NCBI RefSeq assembly: GCF_000621805.1
Contig: NZ_JHXH01000001.1
Span: 186,001-250,000, forward strand
Length of the DNA stretch: 64,000 nucleotides
Reading direction: 5' to 3'
Origin: Ruminococcus sp. FC2018
Lineage (GTDB): Bacteria; Bacillota; Clostridia; Oscillospirales; Ruminococcaceae
Made by a program: the position numbers and the translations under genes. Position 1 is the first letter of the stretch. Each line of letters begins with the position of its first letter. This document shows, in pieces, positions 51,548-59,340 of this stretch. Below the pieces are notes generated by a model that was not told the DNA's origin, did not search any database, and worked only from the letters and a program-made list of their open reading frames with translations.

Positions 51548-51576
51548 AATTGTAGTAATATGTAACTCGTCTGTTC

Positions 51577-51605
51577 TTGATATTTTTGGTATTTGTAGTT
51601 ATAAT
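51577..51605 (+). promoter_or_regulatory. Promoter of a small transcription unit
   Basis: TTGATA (51577-51582) and TATAAT (51600-51605) have a 17-bp spacer. A transcript would start near 51612. Confidence 0.8.
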
Positions 51606-51633
51606 GTAAACTGTAGGACAAGAAGGGAATTAT

Positions 51634-51702
51634 ATGAACACTAAGATAATATATCTTAGCTCGTTTCATTCTCTCCAAAATTTTTACACAAGCAAAGGGT
51701 AG
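51634..51702 (+). CDS. Possible 22-residue micropeptide
   Basis: ATG 51634 is preceded by AGAAGGGA with about 6-nt spacing and ends at TAG 51700-51702. The peptide begins [15 protein letters not shown] and ends NFYTSKG; it is basic, with no strong hydrophobic core. The stop codon lies within the 5' arm of the terminator. The ribosome site and closed transcription unit argue for translation; the short length means chance cannot be excluded. No function is proposed. Confidence 0.4.
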   Translation: MNTKIIYLSSFHSLQNFYTSKG

Positions 51703-51720
51703 CCATTCGGCTGCCTTTTT
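51694..51720 (+). terminator. Terminator of the small transcription unit
   Basis: AAAGGGTAGCC (51694-51704) pairs with GGCTGCCTTT (51709-51718) around ATTC, with wobble pairs, and continues into a T-run. Confidence 0.85.
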
Positions 51721-51746
51721 GTTTTGTTAAAATTGTTCTTAACCAC

Positions 51747-51775
51747 TTGCAATCATTTGTAGATTGTAGTATAAT
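51747..51775 (+). promoter_or_regulatory. Promoter of the 66-residue membrane protein gene
   Basis: TTGCAA (51747-51752) and TATAAT (51770-51775) have a 17-bp spacer. Confidence 0.8.
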
Positions 51776-51805
51776 AAGGATGTGTAAAAACGGAGGAGAC
51801 AAGAT

Positions 51806-52006
51806 ATGGCATATAAGAGGAAAAGAAAAGGTCGTTACAGACTTGATCTTATGATTATAATGAGTGTTTTTATTCTGATAGTATCTTTTTTGGCCTATAT
51901 GGGAAACACGTCGCTGGAAGACGTATTAAAAGATAAATACCCGGAGGGAGTCGTCTTGCACCAGCAGGATTATACCGCTGCGACAGATTCATCAAGTGAA
52001 AAATAA
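51806..52006 (+). CDS. Small single-pass membrane protein
   Basis: This 66-residue protein has a very basic start ([14 protein letters not shown]), one membrane helix (about 15-32, [18 protein letters not shown]), and a short polar outer tail ending [19 protein letters not shown] precedes the ATG. It has its own promoter and terminator, so it is very probably expressed. No family is recognised; positive-inside topology predicts the C-terminus outside. Confidence 0.8.
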   Translation: MAYKRKRKGRYRLDLMIIMSVFILIVSFLAYMGNTSLEDVLKDKYPEGVVLHQQDYTAATDSSSEK

Positions 52007-52021
52007 ATAAAAATGCTTTTT

Positions 52022-52052
52022 AAAGGACCGATTTATCATCGGTCCTTTTTCT
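52022..52052 (+). terminator. Terminator of the small membrane protein gene
   Basis: AAAGGACCGA (52022-52031) pairs with TCGGTCCTTT (52039-52048), followed by TT. Confidence 0.92.
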
Positions 52053-52053
52053 A

Positions 52054-52082
52054 TTGATTTTTTAGAGAAAATGTGATATAAT
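52054..52082 (+). promoter_or_regulatory. Promoter of the FAD oxidoreductase operon
   Basis: TTGATT (52054-52059) and TATAAT (52077-52082) have a 17-bp spacer. Confidence 0.8.
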
Positions 52083-52134
52083 TATTAAAGGTTAAAAATA
52101 TTTTTATACAAATTTAACGAGAAGGTGATGCTTT

Positions 52135-53559
52135 TTGTATGATGTAGTAATAATCGGCGCTGGTGCAGTTGGTTGTGCAGCAGCTATGGCACTTGGACGG
52201 TATGATCTCAATGTCTGTGTGCTTGAGAAAAACAGCGATGTCTGTGAGGGTACCACGAAGGCAAATAGTGCTATTGTTCATGCAGGATTTGATGCAAAGC
52301 CGGGTTCACTGAAGGCAAAGTTCAATGTTCTGGGCAGCAATATGATGAAAGAATTGTCCGAAAAGCTTGATTTTGCTTATAAGCAAAACGGAGCAATGGT
52401 GCTTTGCTTTGATGAAAATGACAAGCCCGGTCTTGAAGAATTAAAAGAAAAGGCTGATAAAAACGGTGTAAAAGGCGTTTCAATCATATCCGGTGATGAG
52501 GCGAGAAAACTCGAGCCTGCCCTTTCGGACAGTGTTTGCGCTGCGCTTTTGGCAGAAACATCGGCTATCGTTTGTCCTTTTGAAATGACTCTTGCATTCG
52601 CTGAAAATGCCTTTGCAAATGGCGTTGAGTTCAAGCTGTCCACACAGGTGCTTTCTATAGACAAGCTTGATGAGGGCTTTGAGATAAGAACAAATAATAC
52701 AAATGTGAAAACCAGGTGTATCATAAATGCGGCAGGTCTTTACGCTGACAAGATTCATTCTATGGTCAGCAGTAAACCGATGAAGATCACTCCTCGCCGT
52801 GGCGAGTATATGCTTATGGATAAGTCTGCCGGAACTCTGGTCAGCCGGACTATTTTCCAGCTGCCTACGAAAATGGGCAAAGGTATCCTTGTGACTCCAA
52901 CAGTCCACGGTAACCTTCTTGCGGGTCCCACAGCCGAGAACATAGACGATAAGGAAAATGTTGCTACTACAAAATCAGGACTTGACGATGTTAAGTCCAA
53001 AGGTTTGCTTTCTGTAAAGAATATACCTTTCAATAAAGTTATCACCAGCTTTACCGGGCTTCGTGCAGTTGGAGATACAGGTGATTTTATTATCGGACAC
53101 AGCGATGTCAGAGGGTTTATTGACGCTGCAGGTATAGAATCACCGGGACTAACCAGTGCCCCTGCCATCGGGCAGTATCTTGCTGAACTTGTTGGGGAGA
53201 TCCTACCGCTTCAAAAGAAAACAAGTTATATTGATACAAGAAAAGGGATAGCACACTTTAACTCCCTATCCGCCGAGGAGCAAAACGAGCTTATAAAACA
53301 GCAGCCTGCGTATGGAAAAATAGTCTGCCGCTGTGAAACTGTTACTGAAGGGGAGATACTTGATGCGATCAACAGACCTCTGGGAGCAACAACACTTGAC
53401 GGTGTAAAGAGGCGTACAAGAGCAGGTATGGGCAGATGTCAGGCAGGGTTCTGTTCGCCTACAACAATGGCTTTGCTGGCGCAGAAACTGGGAATAGCTA
53501 TTGAAGAAGTAAGAAAAACAGGAAGATACGCTGAGAATGGAGGGCAGGACAATGAATGA
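52135..53559 (+). CDS. FAD-dependent oxidoreductase with a C-terminal [2Fe-2S] BFD-like domain (GlpA-like)
   Basis: This 474-residue protein is a DAO-fold flavoprotein. It has YDVVIIGAGAVGCAAAMAL (FAD), TTKANSAIVHAGFDAKPGS, RRGEYMLMDKSAG and TGLRAVGDTGDFIIG. Its C-terminal BFD-like domain has IVCRCETVTEGEI and GRCQAGFCSP, giving four Cys for an iron-sulfur centre. Similar proteins act as anaerobic glycerol-3-phosphate dehydrogenase-like enzymes beside a GlpB-like flavoprotein and DUF1667, which is the arrangement here; the true substrate is not shown. TTG 52135 follows AAGGTGATG. Confidence 0.88.
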   Translation: MYDVVIIGAGAVGCAAAMALGRYDLNVCVLEKNSDVCEGTTKANSAIVHAGFDAKPGSLKAKFNVLGSNMMKELSEKLDFAYKQNGAMVLCFDENDKPGLEELKEKADKNGVKGVSIISGDEARKLEPALSDSVCAALLAETSAIVCPFEMTLAFAENAFANGVEFKLSTQVLSIDKLDEGFEIRTNNTNVKTRCIINAAGLYADKIHSMVSSKPMKITPRRGEYMLMDKSAGTLVSRTIFQLPTKMGKGILVTPTVHGNLLAGPTAENIDDKENVATTKSGLDDVKSKGLLSVKNIPFNKVITSFTGLRAVGDTGDFIIGHSDVRGFIDAAGIESPGLTSAPAIGQYLAELVGEILPLQKKTSYIDTRKGIAHFNSLSAEEQNELIKQQPAYGKIVCRCETVTEGEILDAINRPLGATTLDGVKRRTRAGMGRCQAGFCSPTTMALLAQKLGIAIEEVRKTGRYAENGGQDNE

Positions 53560-54823
53560 CCATAGTCTTATCATTATTGGCGGCGGTCCTGCCGGAATGG
53601 CAGCTGCACTTGCAGCTAAAAAAGCAGGGATAGAAGATCTGCTTATACTTGAGCGTGACAGCCACCTGGGAGGCATTTTAAACCAGTGCATACACAACGG
53701 ATTCGGGCTTCATACCTTCAAGGAAGAGCTTACAGGTCCTGAATATGCTGAAAGATACGCAAATATGGTAAAACAGGAGCAGATCCCTTATGAACTGGAT
53801 ACAATGGTACTTTCGGTTGAAAAACTAAAGGATAGCAATAAAAAGGCAGTTACTGTCATAAGCTCAAAAAGAGGAGTGCAGACGCTTTACGCCGAGGCAG
53901 TAATTCTTGCAATGGGCTGCCGTGAAAGACCTCGTGGTGCACTTAATATCCCGGGATACAGACCCCAGGGAGTATATACGGCAGGTACTGCCCAGAAGCT
54001 TATCAATCTTGAGGGTGCAAAAATAGGTAAAGAAGTTGTAATATTAGGTTCGGGCGATATCGGACTTATTATGGCAAGGCGTATGACCCTTGAAGGCGCA
54101 CACGTTGCTGCAGTCGCTGAGCTTATGCCATACTCAAGCGGACTGAAGCGAAATATTGTTCAGTGTCTTGATGACTATAATATACCGCTTTTGCTTAGCC
54201 ATACTGTTGTAGATATCAAGGGTAAAGAAAAACTCGAAGGCGTATATATTGCCAAGGTAGACGAAAAAAAACAGCCTATTGAGGAAACCAAGGAGTATTA
54301 TCCATGCGATACACTTTTGCTTTCCTGCGGTCTAATACCCGAAAACGAGCTTTCATTGGACGGCGGTGTAGAGATCGACCCGAGAACTAACGGTGCATAT
54401 GTTGACGAAAGTCTCGAAACAAGCGTTGAGGGTGTTTTCTCTTGCGGAAATGTCCTTCATGTCCATGACCTTGTGGATTTTGTATCTGAAGAGTCTGCAA
54501 GAGCAGGAGAAAGCGCCGCAAGGTATATACTCAGCGGTAAAAGATCTCAGGGGAAAACCATAGAGGTAAAAACGGGATACGGTGTAAGATATACTGTTCC
54601 ATGCAGGATAAACGTTGAAAACGCAGGAGAACTGACGCATATAAGATTCAGAGTGAGCGGAGTATACAAAAATGTAAGTATAGTTATAAAGTCGGGGGAT
54701 AAGGAGCTTTTGCGCAAAAAGTCCATGATCCTTGTGCCGAGCGAAATGGTAGATCTACTGCTTAAAAAGTCAATGCTTAAAGAATCAGGCGAAGAGATGA
54801 CCGTATTTATAGAGGAGGCATAA
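53552..54823 (+). CDS. NAD(P)/FAD-dependent oxidoreductase (pyridine nucleotide-disulfide fold)
   Basis: This 423-residue flavoprotein has the N-terminal FAD site LIIIGGGPAGMAAALAAKKAG, then LILERDSHLGGILNQCIHNG and the NAD site VVILGSGDIGLIMARRM. A C-terminal FAD segment contains SVEGVFSCGNVLHVHDLVD. It overlaps the GlpA-like gene by 8 bp; GGAGG precedes ATG 53552. In such clusters it is thought to pass electrons between the DAO-type subunit and NAD(P) or another carrier (inference). Confidence 0.9.
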   Translation: MNDHSLIIIGGGPAGMAAALAAKKAGIEDLLILERDSHLGGILNQCIHNGFGLHTFKEELTGPEYAERYANMVKQEQIPYELDTMVLSVEKLKDSNKKAVTVISSKRGVQTLYAEAVILAMGCRERPRGALNIPGYRPQGVYTAGTAQKLINLEGAKIGKEVVILGSGDIGLIMARRMTLEGAHVAAVAELMPYSSGLKRNIVQCLDDYNIPLLLSHTVVDIKGKEKLEGVYIAKVDEKKQPIEETKEYYPCDTLLLSCGLIPENELSLDGGVEIDPRTNGAYVDESLETSVEGVFSCGNVLHVHDLVDFVSEESARAGESAARYILSGKRSQGKTIEVKTGYGVRYTVPCRINVENAGELTHIRFRVSGVYKNVSIVIKSGDKELLRKKSMILVPSEMVDLLLKKSMLKESGEEMTVFIEEA

Positions 54824-54825
54824 CA

Positions 54826-55179
54826 ATGATAAAAGAGCTTACGTGTATATGTTGTCCTATGGGCTGTTCTCTTAAAACAGAGGTCAATGAAACCGGTGAA
54901 GTAGTTTCTGTTACGGGGAATACCTGTGTGCGTGGTGAGAATTACGCAAAAACAGAGCTTACGGCTTCTGTTCGGATCGTGACGACCACTGTACTTGCTG
55001 AAAGCGGAAAGCCTGTCCCCGTGAAGACAGAGGAAGCGGTTGCTAAGGATAAAATATCTGATGTTGTAAAGAGCATAAAATCCGTTAAGATAAAACTGCC
55101 TGTCAAAATGGGAGACGTTATTATTAAGAACGTGTCTGACACAGGAGTTAATGTTATAAGTACAAGATCCGTTGATTAG
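54826..55179 (+). CDS. DUF1667 iron-sulfur-type small protein
   Basis: This 117-residue protein begins with a cysteine cluster CICCPMGCSLKTEV and TGNTCVRGENYAKTE, the DUF1667 signature. It is the usual third member after two flavoproteins of this type and is a likely electron-transfer or metal-binding partner. GAGGAGG lies just before the ATG, 2 bp after the previous stop. The metallo-hydrolase gene follows 15 bp later. Confidence 0.9.
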   Translation: MIKELTCICCPMGCSLKTEVNETGEVVSVTGNTCVRGENYAKTELTASVRIVTTTVLAESGKPVPVKTEEAVAKDKISDVVKSIKSVKIKLPVKMGDVIIKNVSDTGVNVISTRSVD

Positions 55180-55194
55180 AGAGGGGGAACGTGT

Positions 55195-55833
55195 ATGAAC
55201 ATTTCGCGTCTGGTTGTTAATGAGCAAAGCAGCATAAGGATAAATGCATCGAGAATATTGTATTTTGACCCTTTTGATCTTCCTGATGAGAAACATGATG
55301 CCGACATTGTTTTTATAACCCACGAGCATTATGACCACTTTTCACCAAAGGATATTGAGAAAGCAGCTAATGAAAAAACAATATATATAGTTCCTCAAAG
55401 TATGAAAAGCACCATGCTTAAAAATGATATTGACTCCGATCATATATATCCTATGGTCCCGGGACAGACAGCGCTGGTATCCGGAATCCCTATACAGGCT
55501 GTTGCTGCTTATAATCACAGCAAGCCGTTTCATCCAAAATCAAATGGTTGGCTGGGATATGTGGTGACTATCGACGAAAGCAGAGTTTATATTTGCGGTG
55601 ATACTGATGATACTCCGGAAGCAAGGGCAGTAAAATGCGATATTGTATGCGTACCCATAGGCGGAACGTATACAATGGATGCAAAGCAGGCTGCTGATTT
55701 TGTAAACTTTATCAAACCAAGGATCGCAGTCCCGATGCATTATGGTACAGTAGTAGGCAAGCCCACGGATGCGGATGCCTTTGAGAAGAGCGTATATAGT
55801 CACATCCCTGTTTGCAGAAAACTGTTTTTCTAA
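55195..55833 (+). CDS. Metallo-beta-lactamase-fold hydrolase (UlaG-like)
   Basis: This 212-residue protein has the metal site THEHYDHFSP (HxHxDH), then GDTDDTPEA and PMHYGTVVGK as later ligands. These are typical of UlaG-like hydrolases. The substrate is unknown. AGAGGGGG precedes the ATG. It is the fourth gene of the flavoprotein operon, and a terminator ends the unit. Confidence 0.9.
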   Translation: MNISRLVVNEQSSIRINASRILYFDPFDLPDEKHDADIVFITHEHYDHFSPKDIEKAANEKTIYIVPQSMKSTMLKNDIDSDHIYPMVPGQTALVSGIPIQAVAAYNHSKPFHPKSNGWLGYVVTIDESRVYICGDTDDTPEARAVKCDIVCVPIGGTYTMDAKQAADFVNFIKPRIAVPMHYGTVVGKPTDADAFEKSVYSHIPVCRKLFF

Positions 55834-55843
55834 GACAAGACAT

Positions 55844-55876
55844 AAAGAGCTGATGATAAGTCAGCTCTTTTTTATA
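55844..55876 (+). terminator. Terminator of the flavoprotein operon
   Basis: AAAGAGCTGA (55844-55853) pairs with TCAGCTCTTT (55861-55870), then TTTT. Confidence 0.92.
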
Positions 55877-56281
55877 TATGTCTTTTTCGGTGATCGGTAA
55901 AATTTCAAAGCAATATAAGAATATTAAACTGGGAGAGGAAGATAAAAATTTTTTTGAAAAAATAGCCGTGACAAGTAAAACGCTTTACAACATAAATTAA
56001 AATTTTAATCAACATATTATGATAATAGCACAACACAATTTTGATTATTTGGCAAGAAAACGACCGTGTATTTGAATTAGTTTACCGAAAAAACAAGCCT
56101 ATTTACGTTGTTTATCTATAAAGCTATTTACTTTACATACCTGTTTTATGCAGTGTACTGTCAAGCTATTTCCCTTTATGAAATTTTCTGAAAAATCATT
56201 TTAAAGCATTTCTAAAATTACAATTTCTGTAAATTGTGCAACGTATACAAAAAGCGCGCTTCTAATTTGGCAAAAAACACA
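55877..56281. other. AT-rich non-coding stretch upstream of nrdD
   Basis: About 400 bp of AT-rich DNA shows no convincing gene, RNA or terminator. It includes a 14-bp AT-only palindrome (ATTAAAATTTTAAT, 55996-56009), which is expected by chance in such sequence. The nrdD promoter begins at its right edge. Confidence 0.6.
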
Positions 56282-56310
56282 TTGACAGACCGAAGCAAAT
56301 ACTATATACT
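56282..56310 (+). promoter_or_regulatory. Promoter of nrdD
   Basis: TTGACA (56282-56287) and TATACT (56305-56310) have a 17-bp spacer. The -10 lies inside the first NrdR box. Confidence 0.85.
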
Positions 56311-56314
56311 TTGA
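56299..56314 (+). promoter_or_regulatory. NrdR box 1
   Basis: The core ACTATATACT fits the NrdR box (acaCwATATaTwGtgt) at most central positions and covers the -10. Box 2 starts 31 bp downstream, three helical turns away. Confidence 0.7.
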
Positions 56315-56329
56315 ATTGTTCCAAACAAA

Positions 56330-56345
56330 CCACAACATATTGTGG
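56330..56345 (+). promoter_or_regulatory. NrdR box 2
   Basis: CCACAACATATTGTGG is a near-perfect palindrome matching 13 of 16 positions of the NrdR consensus. Fifteen bp separate it from box 1, the spacing usual for paired NrdR boxes. Confidence 0.85.
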
Positions 56346-56433
56346 TTGGCATACAAAACCGGCAGAATACATTACTTATATATTTATATATCTTGATATC
56401 GCATTGAAATAAGTATTTTCGGAGGATATTAAC

Positions 56434-58674
56434 ATGATCATTAAAATAAAGAAACGTGACGGGCGTACAGTTACTTTTAATATAGAGAAGATCGCCAATG
56501 CTATTTATAAGGCTGCACAGTCTGTTGGAGGTTCCGATCAGGAGGAGGCTTTGATGCTTTCCGGAAAGGTTGTTGATATGCTCCTGGAGCAGAATCTTAC
56601 TGCTCCTACTGTTGAACAGATCCAAGATTGTGTTGAAAAGGTCCTTATAAATGAAGGTCATGCAGCTACTGCTAAGGCTTATATATTGTACAGATCTGAA
56701 AGAACCAGAGCAAGAGAGATGAATACAAGGCTGATGAAGGTTTATGAGGATTTGACCTTCAAGTCTGCAAAGGATTCTGATCTGAAGCGTGAAAATGCCA
56801 ATATCGACGGAGATACCGCAATGGGCACAATGCTTAAATATGGCTCTGTCGGCGCTAAAGAGTTCTATGAAATGTATGTTCTTGACCCTGTTCATGCAAA
56901 AGCTCATGCTGAAGGCGACATTCATATTCACGATATGGATTTTTATACCCTTACGACGACTTGTACCCAGATCGATCTTACAAAGCTTTTCAACAAAGGC
57001 TTTTCTACCGGTCACGGTCATCTGAGGACTCCTAACGATATTGCCAGCTATGCTGCACTTGCTTGTATCGCTATCCAGTCCAATCAGAACGACCAGCACG
57101 GCGGTCAGTCACTTCCTAAGTTTGATTATGATATGGCTGCAGGTGTGGCAAAAACTTTTAAGCACAGATATCGTGATAATGTACACAGAGCACTGAACCT
57201 TCTGGGCGGTTTCGATAATTCTCAGGCTATTGCCAAGAAGCTTGTGGACCAGCTGGAGGAAAAGGGCTATGTGCCTACACTTGCCAACGATAACGGCTAC
57301 CAGGAGGCAGAAGCTAAGCTTCTTGTGCAGATCGTTGATGCTCAGACTGTTAAGAAAATCCAGAATTTTGCTTATAAAGCTTCTGTCAAAGAGACTGACA
57401 GAGCTACTTATCAGGCAATGGAGGCTCTTATACATAACCTCAATACCATGAATTCAAGAGCAGGTGCTCAGACTCCGTTCAGCTCTATCAATTATGGAAC
57501 CGACACTTCAATAGAGGGCAGAATGGTTATCAAGAACGTTCTTCTCGCCGAGGAAGCAGGTCTTGGAAACGGTGAGACACCGATCTTCCCGATCCATATT
57601 TTCAAGGTAAAAGAGGGAGTAAACTTTAATCCTACTGATCCTAACTACGATCTGTTCAAGCTTGCTTGCAGGGTTTCTGCTAAACGCTTGTTCCCTAACT
57701 TCTCGTTTATCGATGCTCCTTATAACCTTCAGTATTATAGAGAGGGCAATCCTGATACCGAGATAGCATATATGGGCTGCCGTACAAGAGTAATTTCAAA
57801 TGCCCATGACCCGTCAAGAGAGATAGTTACAGGCAGGGGCAACCTTTCCTTTACATCTATCAATCTTCCTCGTCTTGGAATTAAAGCAAATAAAAATATC
57901 GGTGCTTTCTTTGACAGTCTTGATGATATGATGCAGCTTTGCATAGATCAGCTCAAGCACAGACTCAAGATACAATCTATGAAGAAGGTCAAGAATTATC
58001 CATTCCTTATGGGACAGGGTGTCTGGATCGACTCAGAGAAGCTGTCATATGATGATACTGTTGAAGAAGTTCTTAAACACGGTACACTTTCTGTCGGCTT
58101 TATCGGACTTGCTGAGTGCCTGGTTGCACTTACAGGAAAGCATCACGGTGAGGACGAGAATTCCAGGAAGCTCGGTCTTGAGATCATAACACGTATGCGT
58201 GCTAGAATGGATGAGGAAACAAAGCGCACAGGTCTGAATTTCTCACTTCTTGCAACACCTGCCGAGGGTCTGTCCGGCAGATTTGTAAAAATGGATAAAG
58301 AACGTTTTGGTATTATCAAGGGTGTTACCGACAGAGAATATTATACCAACTCATTCCATATCCCTGTTTATTTCCATATAAATGCTTTTGAAAAGCTTAA
58401 ACTCGAAGCTCCTTATCATGCGTTGACAAACGCAGGACATATAAGCTATATTGAGCTTGACGGCGACCCGCTCAATAATCTTACTGCATTTGAAAAGGTA
58501 GTAAGATATATGAAAGAGGTCGGCATTGGATACGGCTCCATAAATCATCCTGTTGACCGTGACCCTGTTTGCGGATATACGGGAATTATAGGGGATAGGT
58601 GTCCAAAGTGCGGCAGAACTGAGGCTGAACACCACAGGGTAAGCCACGAAAGAATCCAACGTCTCAAAGCATAG
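56434..58674 (+). CDS. nrdD: Anaerobic (class III) ribonucleoside-triphosphate reductase, C-terminus apparently lacking the glycyl-radical motif
   Basis: This is 746 residues. An N-terminal ATP-cone (KIKKRDGRTVTFNIEKIANA, about 1-95) is the allosteric site. The catalytic barrel has GDIHIHDMDFYTLTTTCTQ, IQSNQNDQHGGQS and NTMNSRAGAQTPFSSINYG. Near the end, NHPVDRDPVCGYTG and DRCPKCGR form the zinc site. In relatives a segment like RITGYLVG, holding the radical Gly, follows within about 20 residues. Here the protein stops at HERIQRLKA, and a terminator hairpin follows at once. The enzyme makes dNTPs without oxygen and is activated by NrdG. GGAGG precedes the ATG. Confidence 0.93.
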   Translation: MIIKIKKRDGRTVTFNIEKIANAIYKAAQSVGGSDQEEALMLSGKVVDMLLEQNLTAPTVEQIQDCVEKVLINEGHAATAKAYILYRSERTRAREMNTRLMKVYEDLTFKSAKDSDLKRENANIDGDTAMGTMLKYGSVGAKEFYEMYVLDPVHAKAHAEGDIHIHDMDFYTLTTTCTQIDLTKLFNKGFSTGHGHLRTPNDIASYAALACIAIQSNQNDQHGGQSLPKFDYDMAAGVAKTFKHRYRDNVHRALNLLGGFDNSQAIAKKLVDQLEEKGYVPTLANDNGYQEAEAKLLVQIVDAQTVKKIQNFAYKASVKETDRATYQAMEALIHNLNTMNSRAGAQTPFSSINYGTDTSIEGRMVIKNVLLAEEAGLGNGETPIFPIHIFKVKEGVNFNPTDPNYDLFKLACRVSAKRLFPNFSFIDAPYNLQYYREGNPDTEIAYMGCRTRVISNAHDPSREIVTGRGNLSFTSINLPRLGIKANKNIGAFFDSLDDMMQLCIDQLKHRLKIQSMKKVKNYPFLMGQGVWIDSEKLSYDDTVEEVLKHGTLSVGFIGLAECLVALTGKHHGEDENSRKLGLEIITRMRARMDEETKRTGLNFSLLATPAEGLSGRFVKMDKERFGIIKGVTDREYYTNSFHIPVYFHINAFEKLKLEAPYHALTNAGHISYIELDGDPLNNLTAFEKVVRYMKEVGIGYGSINHPVDRDPVCGYTGIIGDRCPKCGRTEAEHHRVSHERIQRLKA

Positions 58675-58691
58675 TCAAATGCTCTCTTTTG

Positions 58692-58734
58692 GGGCTTCGT
58701 TTCAAATGCAGATGAAACGAAGCCCGATTTTTTT
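58692..58734 (+). terminator. Strong terminator between nrdD and nrdG
   Basis: GGGCTTCGTTTC (58692-58703) pairs perfectly with GAAACGAAGCCC (58714-58725), followed by a T-run. It should reduce transcription into nrdG. Confidence 0.92.
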
Positions 58735-58750
58735 CTTGGAGGTAAATAAT

Positions 58751-59272
58751 ATGAAGCTAAGGATCGCCGGGACTGTCAATGAATCTATCGTGGACGGTCC
58801 GGGTTTCAGATATACAATTTTTACGCAGGGATGCCCTCATCATTGTGAGGGGTGTCACAATCCACAGACGCATGATTTTAACGGTGGTATAGTTGTGGAT
58901 ACCGATGATCTGTTTAACGAGATCATCAAGGATAAACTTTTGGATGGAGTTACATTTAGCGGTGGAGACCCTTTCTGCCAATGTAAGCCTCTCACCGAAC
59001 TTGCCAGAAAGATACGGTCGTATAATGGTTTTATTACGCCGCTTAATATCATTTCATATACAGGCTACACTTATGAGTACCTTATTGCAAATGCAAACGA
59101 AGACAACGGGTATATGGAGCTTTTAAAAGAGCTTGATTTTCTTGTTGACGGTCCTTTTATTCTTGCAAAGAGAAGCCTTGAACTGAAGTTTATGGGAAGC
59201 TCGAACCAGCGTTTTATTGATGTTAAGGAATCATTAAAACAGGGCGGGGCAGTGGTTATCGAGCCTTATTGA
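58751..59272 (+). CDS. nrdG: NrdG, radical-SAM activase of anaerobic ribonucleotide reductase
   Basis: This 173-residue enzyme has the radical-SAM cluster motif CPHHCEGC (Cx3Cx2C) in TQGCPHHCEGCHNPQTH and VTFSGGDPFCQ for SAM binding. It uses SAM and a [4Fe-4S] cluster to generate the glycyl radical on NrdD. ATG 58751 follows TTGGAGGT. The longer in-frame start lies within the terminator. No separate promoter is evident, so expression depends on read-through from nrdD. Confidence 0.95.
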   Translation: MKLRIAGTVNESIVDGPGFRYTIFTQGCPHHCEGCHNPQTHDFNGGIVVDTDDLFNEIIKDKLLDGVTFSGGDPFCQCKPLTELARKIRSYNGFITPLNIISYTGYTYEYLIANANEDNGYMELLKELDFLVDGPFILAKRSLELKFMGSSNQRFIDVKESLKQGGAVVIEPY

Positions 59273-59295
59273 CCTTGTATTTGTCTTTATAATGA

Positions 59296-59337
59296 AAAAA
59301 GAGTCTGGACACTTTTTGTGTTCAAACTCTTTTTTTA
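59296..59337. terminator. Bidirectional terminator after nrdG
   Basis: AAAAAGAGT pairs with ACTCTTTTT around an inner GACAC/GTGTT stem, flanked by A- and T-runs. It also terminates the minus-strand transglutaminase operon. Confidence 0.88.
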
Positions 59338-59340
59338 TTA

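Larger units (their letters stand above)
51612..51720 (+). ncRNA. Predicted small transcript of about 110 nt (sRNA or micropeptide mRNA)
   Basis: The unit is bounded by a consensus promoter (51577-51605) and an intrinsic terminator (51694-51720). Inside, CTAAGATA (51641-51648) and TATCTTAG (51652-51659) form a perfect 8-bp hairpin with a 3-nt loop. An open frame of 22 codons with a ribosome site is also present. It could be a regulatory RNA, a peptide mRNA or both. Boundaries are predicted only. Confidence 0.55.

Noticed and set aside
55996-56009. 14-bp palindrome ATTAAAATTTTAAT as an operator
   Set aside because: It is AT-only within very AT-rich DNA and about 285 bp from the promoter; chance is the simpler explanation.
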